Assembly: GCF_009789555.1 (NCBI RefSeq) | Contig: NZ_CP046902.1 | Span: forward strand, 1,566,001 to 1,630,000 | Direction of reading: 5' to 3' | Source of the DNA: Stutzerimonas stutzeri | Lineage (GTDB): Bacteria > Pseudomonadota > Gammaproteobacteria > Pseudomonadales > Pseudomonadaceae | DNA: 64,000 nt | Shown: piece after piece, positions 7,168 to 16,724 of the stretch | How positions within the stretch are numbered: the stretch's first letter is position 1 | How the letters are laid out: every line of letters starts with the position of its first letter | Notes under the pieces: model-generated | The model's database searches: none | Seen by the model: the letters and a program-made list of their open reading frames with translations, nothing else | What the model was told of the DNA's origin: nothing | Program-made: the position numbers and the translations under genes

Positions 7168-9343
7168 ATGCCGCAACGCCCGCCTTTCGAGGCATTGTTC
7201 AGGAATTCTCCGAACGCCTACCTGCTGCTTGATCGCGAGCTGACCATCCTGGATGCCAACGAGGCGTACCTGAAGCTCACCGATCGTGCGCTCGAAGACA
7301 TCGTCGGGCGGCGTATACATGATGCGTTCGCCGCTGATCCGCAGGCGCCGGAAACCACTCACGTCGACGAGCTGCTGGAATCGTTTTCACGCGTTCTGCG
7401 TAGCAAAACCGTCGATACGCTTCCGGTCATTCGCTATTCGATCGCGGTGAGTTCGGCTACCGGGACGGCGTACCAAGATCGCTACTGGAGCGCGACACAC
7501 ACGGCGATACTCGACGAGCAGGGGGAAGTGAGCGCCATCCTGCAGCACACTGTGGACATCACCGAGCTGCAGTCGCTGAAAGCGTCGCTGCGTTCGGCCG
7601 AGCTGCGTGGCCAGCCCCTGCAGCAGATCGAGGCTGCGATCATGTCGCGTGCCCGGTCGATGCAGGATGAAGGCAATCAGTTGCGCCAGTTGTTCGCCCA
7701 GGCGCCGGGCTTTGTCTGTTTTCTGCGCGGCCCGGAGCATGTATTCGAGCTGGTCAACGAGGCCTATCAGCAATTGACAGGCCATCGCGAGCTGCTTGGC
7801 AAGCGGGTACTCGATGGCTTGCCCGAATTGCAGGGGCAAGCCTTCATCGATCTCCTGGATCAGGTCTACCGGTCCGGCGAGCCGTATATCGGCAGGGGAA
7901 TGCGGGCGCTGCTGCAGCGCCATCCCGGCATGGCGCCTGAGGAGGTGTTCGTTGACTTCGTGTTCCAGCCGATCATCGAACGCGACGGGCGCGTGTCGGG
8001 CATTTTCGTGCAGGGCAGTGACGTAACCGAGCAGCAGCGCAGTCAGTGGGAGTTGCAGGAGCATCGCGAGCATCTCGAGGAACTGGTTCGCGAGCGCACG
8101 CGCGAGCTGATGCATAGCGAGTCCGAGCGGCGAGTGGCCGAGGCGGCGTTGATGCAGTCGCAGAAGCTCGAGGCGGTGGGCAAGCTGACCGGCGGCATCG
8201 CGCATGACTTCAACAACATGCTGCAGATCATCGGCGGAAACCTTCAATTGCTGCGCCGTAACCTGGGTGCGGACGAGACCGCGCAGCGGCGCCTGGAGTC
8301 GGCTGTCGGCGGTGTGGAGAAGGGCGCCCGCCTGGCGTCCCAGCTGCTTGCCTTCGCCAGCCGCCAGCCGCCAGCCGCTACAGCCCCAGTCGGTCGACCT
8401 GGGCGAGCTGCTCGGGCAGATGAGCGAGTTGATGAGTGGCGCGCTGGGGCGGGCGGTGCAGGTGGATGTCGATATCCAGCCGAACCTGTGGCCGGTTTTC
8501 GCCGACGTGGGCAATCTGCAGGCGGCGATCCTCAATCTTGCGGTCAATGCGCGTGATGCGATGACCGATGGCGGTGACTTGTTCGTGCGCTTGCGCAATC
8601 GCTCACTGGATGCCGAGCAGGTTGCGTCTCACCCCAATGCTGCGGCGGGCCCCTACGTCGAGCTGAGCGTCATCGATGAGGGCGAAGGCATGCACCCCGA
8701 GGTGCTGGAGCGCGCGTTCGAGCCGTTCTTCACGACCCGCCAGGACGCCAATGCTTCCGGGCTTGGCTTGAGCATGGTGTACGGCTTCGTCCGGCAAACG
8801 GGCGGTTTCGTCGTGCTGGAGAGCGAGGAAGGGCGCGGTACGTCCGTCCGGGTCTACCTGCCGAGCAGCGTCGGCGAAGGGGCGCACGCGGCGCACGAAA
8901 CGGCGCAGGCCGATGGTCGCGGCTCGATGGTCGAGTCGGGCGCCTCCGACTCGGCGCCAGCGCCATCGGGTGGCATGCGTATTCTTTTCGTCGAGGATGA
9001 CCCTACGCTGCGCATGTTGACGGGCGAGGTGATGGAGGAACTCGGTCACGAGGTCAGTCTCTGCGAATCGGCCGAGGCTGCGATCGACCTGCTCGAGCAG
9101 CGTCGCTTCGATGTGCTGGTGACCGATGTGGGGCTCGCCGGCATGAGCGGTATCGAGCTGGTGCGCCAGGCGAAGGCGCGCGATGCGGCGCTGAGCGTCG
9201 TCATCGCTTCCGGTTACGCCATCAATGCCCGGGACGAAGGGCTGGACGACCTGCGTACGATGCTCAAGCCCTACGACATCCATCAGGTCAGGTCGCTGCT
9301 CGATAGCATCCGGGCTGAGCGGACAATGGCTGGGCACGGCTGA
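7168..9343 (+). pseudogene. PAS-PAS hybrid sensor histidine kinase, frameshifted by a 7-bp repeat (possibly phase-variable)
   Basis: Read as it stands, frame 1 from 7168 encodes two PAS domains (about residues 1-130 and 165-290), a coiled coil and a HisKA helix with GGIAHDFNNML (His346). It then loses similarity and stops at 8556 (462 aa). The missing half (ATPase domain with NLAVNARDAM and GLGLSMVYGF, then a receiver with FVEDD, VTDVG and a Lys near the end) continues in frame 2 to 9343. The switch falls exactly in three copies of CCAGCCG (8357-8377). With two copies the frame is continuous, reading FASRQPLQPQSVDLGELL, and gives a 722-residue kinase. The truncated form would lack ATP binding and be inactive. 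Ligand and partner are unknown. A sequencing error cannot be excluded, but the exact repeat-unit gain argues for a real slippage event. Confidence 0.85.
8357..8377. repeat. 7-bp tandem repeat (CCAGCCG x3) causing frameshift
   Basis: Three perfect adjacent copies at 8357-8363, 8364-8370 and 8371-8377 lie inside the sensor-kinase gene, at the junction between the HisKA and ATPase domains. Because the unit is not a multiple of three, gain or loss of one copy switches the frame. Two copies restore the full protein. Confidence 0.9.
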
Positions 9344-9374
9344 GCAGCGTTGGTCAAATATTCACCACAGCGCC

Positions 9375-9403
9375 TTGCGCGCTTGGCCGGGCTTCTCTAG
9401 AAT
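9375..9403 (+). promoter_or_regulatory. Sigma-70-type promoter for the rpsF operon
   Basis: TTGCGC (9375-9380) and TAGAAT (9398-9403) are spaced by 17 bp, followed by a G/C-rich start region. The predicted leader is about 110 nt before rpsF, room for translational autoregulation. Confidence 0.6.
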
Positions 9404-9476
9404 TGCGCCCCTTGCCCGGATGGCAGGCGTTTGCGCGCCTCTCTGGCAGGCAAGACAACATACTCATTCACTCCTT

Positions 9477-9501
9477 GCCTGATCCGTATCGTGCGGCAGG
9501 C
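9477..9501 (+). promoter_or_regulatory. Candidate S6:S18 autoregulatory leader hairpin
   Basis: In the rpsF 5' UTR, GCCTG (9477-9481) pairs with CAGGC (9497-9501), enclosing a bulged AT and an inner CCG/CGG stem with a 7-nt loop. Many bacteria carry an rpsF leader bound by the S6:S18 complex that displays an essential CCG. The position (about 20 nt before the start codon) fits, but I matched it only by eye, so the assignment is tentative. Confidence 0.4.
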
Positions 9502-9522
9502 TGCAACCCGTAAGGAGCAACA

Positions 9523-9945
9523 ATGCGTCATTACGAAATCATCTTTCTGGTCCACCCCGACCAGAGCGAGCAGGTTGGCGGCATGGTGGAGCGTTACACC
9601 AAGCTGATCGAAGAAGATGGCGGCAAGATCCATCGTCTGGAAGATTGGGGCCGTCGTCAGCTGGCTTACGCCATCAACAACGTCCACAAGGCTCACTACG
9701 TGATGCTGAACGTCGAGTGCAGCGGCAAGGCACTGGCCGAGCTGGAAGACAACTTCCGCTACAACGACGCCGTCATCCGTAACCTGGTCATTCGTCGCGA
9801 TGAAGCCGAGACTGAACAGTCCGAGATGCTAAAGGCCGAGGAAAACCGTAGCGAGCGCCGTGAGCGTCGTGATCGCCCTGAATCTGACTCTGTCAATGAA
9901 AACGACAGTGACAGCGACAGCCGCGACAACAACGCTGACGAGTAA
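9523..9945 (+). CDS. rpsF: 30S ribosomal protein S6
   Basis: A 140-residue small-subunit protein that dimerises with S18 on the central domain of 16S rRNA. The body starts MRHYEIIFLVHPDQSEQV and includes RRQLAYAINNVHKAHYV and YNDAVIRNLVIRR. The C-terminus is an acidic, Ser/Asp/Asn-rich tail, a region that in enterobacteria is glutamylated by RimK. TAAGGAGCAACA gives a strong ribosome-binding site. It heads rpsF-rpsR-DUF2232-rplI. Confidence 0.98.
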   Translation: MRHYEIIFLVHPDQSEQVGGMVERYTKLIEEDGGKIHRLEDWGRRQLAYAINNVHKAHYVMLNVECSGKALAELEDNFRYNDAVIRNLVIRRDEAETEQSEMLKAEENRSERRERRDRPESDSVNENDSDSDSRDNNADE

Positions 9946-9973
9946 TCCACGGACCTATTGAGGAGCCTATTTC

Positions 9974-10204
9974 ATGGCACGTTTTTTCCGTCGTCGTAAG
10001 TTCTGCCGTTTCACCGCAGAAAACGTGAAAGAGATCGATTACAAGGATCTCAACACACTGAAGGCCTACATTTCCGAAACCGGCAAGATCGTTCCTAGCC
10101 GTATCACCGGAACCAAAGCACGCTATCAGCGCCAGCTGGCCACCGCTATCAAGCGCGCCCGTTTCCTGGCCCTGCTGCCCTACACCGACAGCCACGGCCG
10201 TTGA
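9974..10204 (+). CDS. rpsR: 30S ribosomal protein S18
   Basis: A 76-residue basic protein (MARFFRRRKFCRFTAENV...) that binds 16S rRNA as a heterodimer with S6. Motifs LKAYISETGKIVPSRITG and RQLATAIKRARFLALLPY are diagnostic. GAGGAGC is 8 bp before the ATG, and the 28-bp gap to rpsF indicates one transcript. Confidence 0.98.
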   Translation: MARFFRRRKFCRFTAENVKEIDYKDLNTLKAYISETGKIVPSRITGTKARYQRQLATAIKRARFLALLPYTDSHGR

Positions 10205-10238
10205 TCGAACTGTTCGACAGACGTAAAGGATAAATCGC

Positions 10239-11132
10239 ATGCGCGCCCTGGCTGACTTCATCATGCGCGGCCGTATGCAGGCGATTGTTGTAGTGGCTGG
10301 CTCCGCGGCGCTGCCGATGTTGTTCTGGCTGTGTGCCGCTGCAGGAAGCCTGGTGTTGTTGCGTCGCGGGCTGAATGACGCGCTGGGCGTATTGGTCTGG
10401 GCTGTATTGCCCGCCCTGGTCTGGTGGTATTTCGGCGATCCGCGCACGCTGTTGGTATTGCTGGGATCGTTCGGGTTGGCGCTGTTGTTGCGCAACCAGC
10501 GTTCCTGGCGCCAAGTGTTGTTGTGCAGTGTGGGGCTCGGGTTGCTGTATGCCTGGGCCCTTGGAATGGTTTTCGGCGAGCCGATCGCGGCGCTCGCCAC
10601 CGAATTGCAGAAAGTGCTTCCTGACATGCTGTCGGATGCCTATCAGCAGCTTTCGGTGGAAGAGCAGGCGCGCTTGGGTGCGTTGCTGACACCGGTTCTG
10701 ACCGGTTTGCTGGCGGCGCTGCTGCAGATCACGACGCTGCTCAGCCTGATGCTTGGACGATACTGGCAGGCGTTGCTGTACAACCCGGGTGGTTTCGGGC
10801 TCGAGTTCCGGGCGCTGCGTTTTTCACCAGTGCCGGCGATGCTGCTCCTGGTGGGCATGTTGCTTGGACCGAGTCTCGGCGTGCAGGTGGCGATGCTGGC
10901 TCCGCTGTGCAGTGTTCCACTGGTGTTTGCCGGTATCGCACTGATGCATGGACTGGTGGCGCAGAACCGGATGTCGCGGTTCTGGCTGGTGGGGCTTTAC
11001 GTCACGCTGGTGTTGTTCATGCAGTTGATTTATCCGCTACTGGCCGTCTTGGCCATTGTCGACAGCTTGTTTGATTTTCGCGGTCGGGCATCTCGTGATG
11101 ACGATGCGGGACCTGCGAACGGTGAAGGTTAA
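10239..11132 (+). CDS. DUF2232-type integral membrane protein
   Basis: A 297-residue, very hydrophobic protein with about eight predicted membrane segments spread over the whole length and a short charged C-terminus. It starts MRALADFIMRG and keeps the operon between rpsR and rplI, 34 bp after the first and 21 bp before the second. A membrane protein at this place is conserved in Pseudomonas (DUF2232/YybS-like family). Function is not established; the location implies co-expression with the ribosome, not a ribosomal role. Confidence 0.8.
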   Translation: MRALADFIMRGRMQAIVVVAGSAALPMLFWLCAAAGSLVLLRRGLNDALGVLVWAVLPALVWWYFGDPRTLLVLLGSFGLALLLRNQRSWRQVLLCSVGLGLLYAWALGMVFGEPIAALATELQKVLPDMLSDAYQQLSVEEQARLGALLTPVLTGLLAALLQITTLLSLMLGRYWQALLYNPGGFGLEFRALRFSPVPAMLLLVGMLLGPSLGVQVAMLAPLCSVPLVFAGIALMHGLVAQNRMSRFWLVGLYVTLVLFMQLIYPLLAVLAIVDSLFDFRGRASRDDDAGPANGEG

Positions 11133-11153
11133 AAGTTAAGAGGTAAGACTCAA

Positions 11154-11600
11154 ATGGAAGTCATCCTGCTGGAAAAAGTCGCGAACCTGGGCAACCTGGG
11201 CGACAAGGTAAACGTCAAGTCTGGTTACGGCCGCAACTATCTGCTGCCGCAGCGCAAGGCTACTGCTGCGACCCCGGCCAATATCGCCGAGTTCGAAGCG
11301 CGCCGTGCCGATCTGGAAAAAGCTGCTGCCGAGCGTAAGGCTTCCGCCGAAACTCGCGCTGCCCAGCTGTCCGAACTGGAAGTCACCATCACCGCCACTG
11401 CGGGCGATGAGGGCAAGCTGTTCGGTTCCATCGGTACGCACGACATCGCCGACGCCCTGACCGCCTCCGGCGTTGAAGTGGCCAAGAGCGAAATCCGCCT
11501 GCCAAACGGAACCATCCGTCAGGTCGGCGAATACGACGTAGCCGTGCATCTGCACACCGACGTCGAAGCGACCGTGAAGCTGATCGTGGTTGCTGGCTGA
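11154..11600 (+). CDS. rplI: 50S ribosomal protein L9
   Basis: A 148-residue two-domain protein: an N-terminal 23S rRNA-binding domain (MEVILLEKVANLGNLGDKVNVKSGYGRNYLLP, given here only as a region, residues 1-32), a long connecting helix and a C-terminal domain with KLFGSIGTHDIADAL. AGAGGTAAG precedes the ATG. A strong hairpin with T-run follows, ending the ribosomal operon. Confidence 0.98.
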   Translation: MEVILLEKVANLGNLGDKVNVKSGYGRNYLLPQRKATAATPANIAEFEARRADLEKAAAERKASAETRAAQLSELEVTITATAGDEGKLFGSIGTHDIADALTASGVEVAKSEIRLPNGTIRQVGEYDVAVHLHTDVEATVKLIVVAG

Positions 11601-11645
11601 GACCGGCCTGCGTCTGGCACCCCTGGTGCCTGACGCGTAACATCG

Positions 11646-11684
11646 GGCACGTTTCCACGCGAGTGGAACGTGCCTTTTGTTTTT
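11646..11684 (+). terminator. Terminator after rplI
   Basis: GGCACGTTTCCAC (11646-11658) pairs with GTGGAACGTGCC (11663-11674) with one bulged T and a GCGA tetraloop, followed by TTTTGTTTTT. It separates the ribosomal operon from dnaB, whose ATG is 21 bp later. Confidence 0.9.
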
Positions 11685-11704
11685 CTGAACGAAATTCGAG
11701 TGCC

Positions 11705-13099
11705 ATGAACGACATCAGTGTGCCCCAACAGTACGACCTGGAAACCGCAGCGCTCAAGGTGCCGCCTCATTCCATCGAGGCCGAGCAGGCCGTACTGGGT
11801 GGGCTGATGCTGGATAACAACGCCTGGGAGCGCGTGCTTGACCAGGTGTCGGATGGCGATTTCTACCGCCACGACCACCGGCTTATCTTCCGTGCCATCT
11901 TCACCCTGGCCGAACGCAACTCGCCGTTCGACGTCGTGACGCTGTCCGAACAGTTGGACAAGGAAGGTCACCTGTCGCAAGTGGGCGGCCTCGCTTATCT
12001 GGGCGAACTGGCCAAGAACACACCGTCAGTAGCGAACATCAAGGCCTACGCGCAGATCATTCGTGAACGCGCGACGTTGCGCCAGTTGATTGGCATCAGC
12101 AACGAAATTGCCGACAGCGCCTATGCGCCGCAAGGACGCACGGGCGAGGAAATTCTCGATGAGGCCGAACGGCTGATCTTCCAGATCGCTGAAGCCCGTC
12201 CCAAGACGGGCGGGCCGATGGGGATCAACGATATTCTGGTGAAGGCGATCGACCGGATCGATTCGCTGTTCAATGCCGGTGAGGCGATTACCGGTATATC
12301 GACCGGTTTCACCGACCTGGACGAGGCCACCAGCGGCCTGCAGGCAGCCGACCTGATCATCGTGGCTGGCCGTCCCTCGATGGGTAAGACCACCTTTGCG
12401 ATGAACCTGGTGGAAAACGCGGTCCTGCGTTCCGACAAGGCGATTCTGGTGTTCTCGCTGGAAATGCCTGCCGACTCCATCGTGATTCGTATGCTGGCCT
12501 CGTTGGGCCGTATCGACCAGACCAAGGTGCGGACCGGTAAGCTCAGCGATGACGACTGGCCGCGATTGACCTCGGCGGTCAATCTGCTCAACGACCGCAA
12601 GCTGTTCATCGACGATACCGCCGGCATCTCGCCCTCGGAAATGCGTGCCCGTACCCGGCGCCTGGCGCGCGAGCACGGCGAAATCGGCATGATCATGGTC
12701 GACTACCTGCAGCTGATGCAGATTCCCGGTTCCAGCGGCGACAACCGGACCAACGAGATTTCCGAAATTTCCCGCTCGCTGAAAGGCCTGGCGAAGGAAT
12801 TCAACTGTCCGGTGATCGCGCTGTCGCAGCTCAACCGCTCGCTGGAGCAGCGGCCCAACAAGCGTCCGGTCAACTCGGACTTGCGTGAATCGGGAGCCAT
12901 CGAGCAGGACGCCGACATCATCATGTTCGTCTACCGGGACGAGGTCTATCACCCGGAAACCGAGTACAAGGGCGTTGCCGAAATCATCATCGGCAAGCAG
13001 CGGAACGGCCCTATCGGCACCACGCGGCTGGCATTCCTCGGCAAATACTCGCGCTTCGAGAATCTGGCGCCCGGCAGTTACCAGTTCGACGACGAGTAA
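11705..13099 (+). CDS. dnaB: Replicative DNA helicase DnaB
   Basis: A 464-residue hexameric 5'-3' helicase of the replication fork. The N-terminal DnaG-interaction domain (PHSIEAEQAVLGGLMLDN) spans about residues 20-120. The RecA-like motor has Walker A GRPSMGKTTFA near residue 225, Walker B MIMVDYLQLM, and SQLNRSLEQRPNKRP with DLRESGAIEQDADII. The start at 11705 (MNDISVPQQYD) was preferred to an in-frame ATG at 11663 because that one lies inside the terminator stem. alr follows 99 bp downstream, as in other Pseudomonas. Confidence 0.97.
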   Translation: MNDISVPQQYDLETAALKVPPHSIEAEQAVLGGLMLDNNAWERVLDQVSDGDFYRHDHRLIFRAIFTLAERNSPFDVVTLSEQLDKEGHLSQVGGLAYLGELAKNTPSVANIKAYAQIIRERATLRQLIGISNEIADSAYAPQGRTGEEILDEAERLIFQIAEARPKTGGPMGINDILVKAIDRIDSLFNAGEAITGISTGFTDLDEATSGLQAADLIIVAGRPSMGKTTFAMNLVENAVLRSDKAILVFSLEMPADSIVIRMLASLGRIDQTKVRTGKLSDDDWPRLTSAVNLLNDRKLFIDDTAGISPSEMRARTRRLAREHGEIGMIMVDYLQLMQIPGSSGDNRTNEISEISRSLKGLAKEFNCPVIALSQLNRSLEQRPNKRPVNSDLRESGAIEQDADIIMFVYRDEVYHPETEYKGVAEIIIGKQRNGPIGTTRLAFLGKYSRFENLAPGSYQFDDE

Positions 13100-13198
13100 G
13101 CCGCTGTCGCGACGAGCCGATGTCTTTTCACGGCTTGCGGCGCTGGCGAAAGGCGCCGGACAATAGGCGCTGCCTGTTCCCATTCCCAAGGACTACCC

Positions 13199-14278
13199 AT
13201 GCGTCCCCTGGTTGCCACGGTCGATCTGACAGCCCTTCGCCATAACTATCAACTTGCCAGGCAGTGCGCGCCGGGCCGCAAGGCGTTCGCCGTGGTAAAA
13301 GCCAACGCGTACGGTCACGGCGCGCCGGCAGCCGTGCGCTGTCTGGCAGATATTGCAGATGGTTTCGCAGTCGCTTCGCTGGAGGAGGCCGAGCAAGTGC
13401 GGGCCGTCGACCGGAGCGCGAGACTGTTGCTGCTCGAAGGCTGCTTCGAGCCGGGCGAGTACGTCAGGGCGGCCGAGCTTGGACTGGATGTGGCGGTTCA
13501 GGGCGAGGCGCAGGCTAACGCGTTGCTGCAGGCCTCGCTATGCCGCCCATTGAACGTGTGGTTCAAGCTCGACTCCGGGATGCACCGGCTGGGATTCACG
13601 GCCCCGGCTTTGCGCCAATGGTACCCGCGATTGGCTGACGCGCCGCAGGTCGCCGAAATCAATCTGATGAGTCATTTCGCTTGCGCCGATGAGCGCGGCC
13701 ATCCGCTCAACGAAGCTCAGCTCGAGCAGTTCACCGGTCTGTTGGACCTGGATTTCACTCATCGCTCGTTCGCCAATTCAGCGGCTGTACTGACGATGTC
13801 GGCTGCGCATATGGATTGGCTGCGTCCTGGCATCATGCTGTACGGCGCATCGCCCTTCGCGGACTTGAGCGCTGCGACATTGGGCCTGAAGCCGGTGATG
13901 ACCTTGACCGCTGCGATCATCGCGATACGCGACGTCGCTGTGGGGGAATGCGTCGGCTACGGTGCCAGTTGGGTGGCGCAGCGTCCATCGCGTATCGCCA
14001 CCGTCAGTTGCGGTTACGCCGACGGTTATCCCCGTACGGCGCCACCCGGCACCTGTGTGGCGATTCGTGGTGAGCGGGCGCCTCTGGCCGGGCGGGTGTC
14101 GATGGATATGCTGGCGGTAGATGTCACCGATCTGCTGCAGGTGGCGCTGGGCGATGAGGTGGAGCTGTGGGGCGCGCGAGTACCGATCGATGAACTGGCC
14201 CAGGCCTGCGGCACAATCGGTTACGAGTTGCTGACCAAAGTCACCCAGCGCGTCCCCCGGCGCTACGTCAGCGACTGA
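13199..14278 (+). CDS. alr: Alanine racemase
   Basis: A 359-residue PLP enzyme converting L- to D-alanine for peptidoglycan. The PLP-binding lysine is Lys34 in AVVKANAYGHG; NVWFKLDSGMHRLGF, the catalytic-tyrosine segment VGYGASW, and GRVSMDMLAVD are all present. Length matches the family. AAGGACTACCC precedes the ATG. Pseudomonas may carry a second racemase (DadX); the dnaB-adjacent position identifies this as the Alr copy. An imperfect hairpin at 14311-14329 lies 32 bp after the stop. Confidence 0.96.
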   Translation: MRPLVATVDLTALRHNYQLARQCAPGRKAFAVVKANAYGHGAPAAVRCLADIADGFAVASLEEAEQVRAVDRSARLLLLEGCFEPGEYVRAAELGLDVAVQGEAQANALLQASLCRPLNVWFKLDSGMHRLGFTAPALRQWYPRLADAPQVAEINLMSHFACADERGHPLNEAQLEQFTGLLDLDFTHRSFANSAAVLTMSAAHMDWLRPGIMLYGASPFADLSAATLGLKPVMTLTAAIIAIRDVAVGECVGYGASWVAQRPSRIATVSCGYADGYPRTAPPGTCVAIRGERAPLAGRVSMDMLAVDVTDLLQVALGDEVELWGARVPIDELAQACGTIGYELLTKVTQRVPRRYVSD

Positions 14279-14347
14279 GCGGCGTTTCGTCTGATCTCGT
14301 TCGGATAAAAGCCGACTGATACGGTCGGCCTTCCTGATCATTTTTTG

Positions 14348-14356
14348 TGCTATATT
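14348..14356 (+). promoter_or_regulatory. Possible extended -10 promoter for the ygiQ gene
   Basis: TGCTATATT in an AT-rich interval resembles an extended -10 element (TGn plus TATATT). It lies 34 bp before the ATG at 14390. No good -35 was found, which is tolerated by extended -10 promoters. Confidence 0.4.
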
Positions 14357-14389
14357 CCGCGCCCGTTTTCGTTGCCCCGGTTCCTTGCC

Positions 14390-16675
14390 ATGCACGCCGC
14401 CAAACCCCTGTTCGACTATCCCAAGTACTGGGCCGAGTGTTTCGGTCCGGCGCCATTCCTGCCGATGAGCAGGGAGGAGATGGATCAGCTCGGCTGGGAT
14501 TCGTGCGACATCATCATTGTCACAGGCGACGCCTACGTAGACCATCCGTCGTTCGGCATGGCGATCATCGGCCGCCTGCTGGAGGCCCAGGGATTTCGCG
14601 TGGGGATCATCAGCCAGCCCAACTGGCAGAGCAAGGACGACTTCATGAAGCTCGGCGAGCCGAACCTGTTCTTCGGGATCGCGGCCGGCAACATGGACTC
14701 GATGATCAACCGCTACACCGCTGATCGCAAAATCCGGTCCGACGACGCCTATACGGCCGGTGGCCTGGCAGGCAAGCGTCCGGACCGGGCGAGCCTGGTC
14801 TATAGCCAGCGTTGCAAGGAGGCCTACAAGCACGTGCCGGTGGTGCTCGGCGGCATCGAGGCCTCCCTGCGGCGGATCGCCCATTACGATTACTGGTCGG
14901 ACAAGGTGCGCCGCTCGATCCTGATGGACGCGACCGCGGACATCCTGCTCTATGGCAACGCTGAACGCGCCATCGTCGAGGTGGCCCAGCGGCTTGCGCG
15001 GGGCGAGACGGTCGAACAGATCACCGATGTGCGCGGTACTGCCTTTATCCGCAAGGATGCGCCGCAGGACTGGTTCGAAATCGACTCGACGCGCATCGAT
15101 CGGCCTGGCAAGGTCGACAAGATCATCAACCCCTACGTCAGTACACAGGACCTGCAGGCCTGTGCGATCGAGCAGGAGAAAGGACCCACCGAGGATCCTA
15201 ACGAGCCCAAGGTCGTCCAGTTGCTGCCCAATCCTAAAATCGAGCGTGATCGAACCGTGATCCGCTTGCCTTCGTTCGAAAAGGTTCGCAACGACCCGGC
15301 GCTGTATGCCCATGCCAACCGGGTGCTTCACCTGGAAACGAACCCGGGCAACGCCCGTGCGCTGGTCCAGCGGCACGGCGACCATGACATCTGGCTGAAT
15401 CCGCCACCGATACCGTTGACCACCGAGGAAATGGACTACGTATTCGCCTCGCCGTATGCGCGGGTGCCACATCCGTCCTATGGCGAGGCGAAGATCCCCG
15501 CCTACGACATGATCCGTTTTTCGGTGAACATCATGCGTGGCTGTTTCGGTGGCTGCACCTTCTGTTCGATTACCGAGCACGAAGGGCGAATCATCCAGAA
15601 CCGCTCCCACGAATCGATCCTGCACGAGATCGAGGAGATGAAGAAACTGCCCGGCTTCACCGGTGTGGTCTCGGACCTGGGCGGCCCGACTGCGAATATG
15701 TACCGCATCGCCTGCAAGAGTCCGGAAATCGAACAGCACTGCCGCAAGCCGTCGTGCGTGTATCCGGGCATCTGCGAAAACCTCAATACCGACCACAGTT
15801 CCCTGATCGAGCTGTACCGCAAGGCCCGCGCGTTGCCGGGCGTGAAGAAAATCCTGATCGCCTCGGGCCTGCGCTATGACCTGGCGGTGGAATCGCCGGA
15901 GTACGTCAAGGAGCTGGTCACCCATCATGTCGGCGGCTATTTGAAGATTGCTCCGGAGCACACCGAGCGCGGGCCTCTGGACAAGATGATGAAGCCGGGG
16001 ATCGGCAGCTATGACAAGTTCAAGCGGATGTTCGACAAGTATTCGAAGGAAGCGGGCAAGGAGCAGTACCTGATCCCGTACTTCATCGCCGCGCATCCCG
16101 GAACCACTGACGAGGACATGATGAACCTCGCGCTGTGGCTCAAGGCCAACGGCTTCCGCGCCGACCAGGTGCAGGCCTTCTATCCCTCACCCATGGCCAG
16201 CGCCACGGCGATGTACCACAGCGGCAAGAACCCGCTGCGCAAGGTGACGTACAAGAGCGAGGGCGTCGTGATCGTCAAGAGCGAGGAACAACGTCGGTTG
16301 CACAAGGCGTTCCTCCGCTATCACGACCCCAAGGGTTGGCCGATGCTGCGCGAAGCGTTGCAGCGCATGGGGCGGGCCGATCTGATCGGCAGCGGCAAGC
16401 ATCAGCTGATTCCTGTCCATCAGCCGGCTAGCGAAGGCTACCAGAGCGCGCGCCGCAAGAACTCGACGCCCGCCGGCAGCAAGAAGGCCGGGCAGGGCGG
16501 CCAGATTCTTACCCAGCACACTGGCTTGCCGCCGCGCAGTCACGACGGCAACGCCTGGGACAAGCGTGAGCAGGCCAAGGCCGCCGCCGAGGCGCGACGC
16601 AAGGCGGCTGCGGGTGCCGGAAAACCATCGGCAAAGAACCGCAAGCCATCGCAGCGTCCCGTCGCTCCCCGCTGA
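14390..16675 (+). CDS. ygiQ: YgiQ-family radical SAM protein
   Basis: A 761-residue protein with an N-terminal B12-binding-like/UPF0313 region (about 1-370), a radical SAM core and a C-terminal DUF3362-like part ending in an Ala/Lys-rich basic tail. The [4Fe-4S] cluster cysteines are Cys385, Cys389 and Cys392 in GCFGGCTFC. Further family motifs are VSDLGGPTANMY, LKIAPEHTERGPLDKMMKP and YFIAAHPGTTDEDM. The reaction is not known for the family. The ATG at 14390 is preferred to one at 14345 because the family begins near KPLFDYPKYW. It is monocistronic and converges with the chemoreceptor gene. Confidence 0.92.
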   Translation: MHAAKPLFDYPKYWAECFGPAPFLPMSREEMDQLGWDSCDIIIVTGDAYVDHPSFGMAIIGRLLEAQGFRVGIISQPNWQSKDDFMKLGEPNLFFGIAAGNMDSMINRYTADRKIRSDDAYTAGGLAGKRPDRASLVYSQRCKEAYKHVPVVLGGIEASLRRIAHYDYWSDKVRRSILMDATADILLYGNAERAIVEVAQRLARGETVEQITDVRGTAFIRKDAPQDWFEIDSTRIDRPGKVDKIINPYVSTQDLQACAIEQEKGPTEDPNEPKVVQLLPNPKIERDRTVIRLPSFEKVRNDPALYAHANRVLHLETNPGNARALVQRHGDHDIWLNPPPIPLTTEEMDYVFASPYARVPHPSYGEAKIPAYDMIRFSVNIMRGCFGGCTFCSITEHEGRIIQNRSHESILHEIEEMKKLPGFTGVVSDLGGPTANMYRIACKSPEIEQHCRKPSCVYPGICENLNTDHSSLIELYRKARALPGVKKILIASGLRYDLAVESPEYVKELVTHHVGGYLKIAPEHTERGPLDKMMKPGIGSYDKFKRMFDKYSKEAGKEQYLIPYFIAAHPGTTDEDMMNLALWLKANGFRADQVQAFYPSPMASATAMYHSGKNPLRKVTYKSEGVVIVKSEEQRRLHKAFLRYHDPKGWPMLREALQRMGRADLIGSGKHQLIPVHQPASEGYQSARRKNSTPAGSKKAGQGGQILTQHTGLPPRSHDGNAWDKREQAKAAAEARRKAAAGAGKPSAKNRKPSQRPVAPR

Positions 16676-16724
16676 AAGGGCTCAGTACGGGACGCACGCG
16701 CGCCGCTGGCTGCACGGGTGTCGT

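Noticed and set aside
7168..8556. A standalone 462-residue PAS-HisKA protein lacking ATPase
   Set aside because: The last 65 residues are out-of-frame sequence; the true continuation is in frame 2 beyond the 7-bp repeat.
13778..16096. 772-residue open frame on the minus strand
   Set aside because: Antisense to alr and ygiQ, spans two real genes and has no motif.
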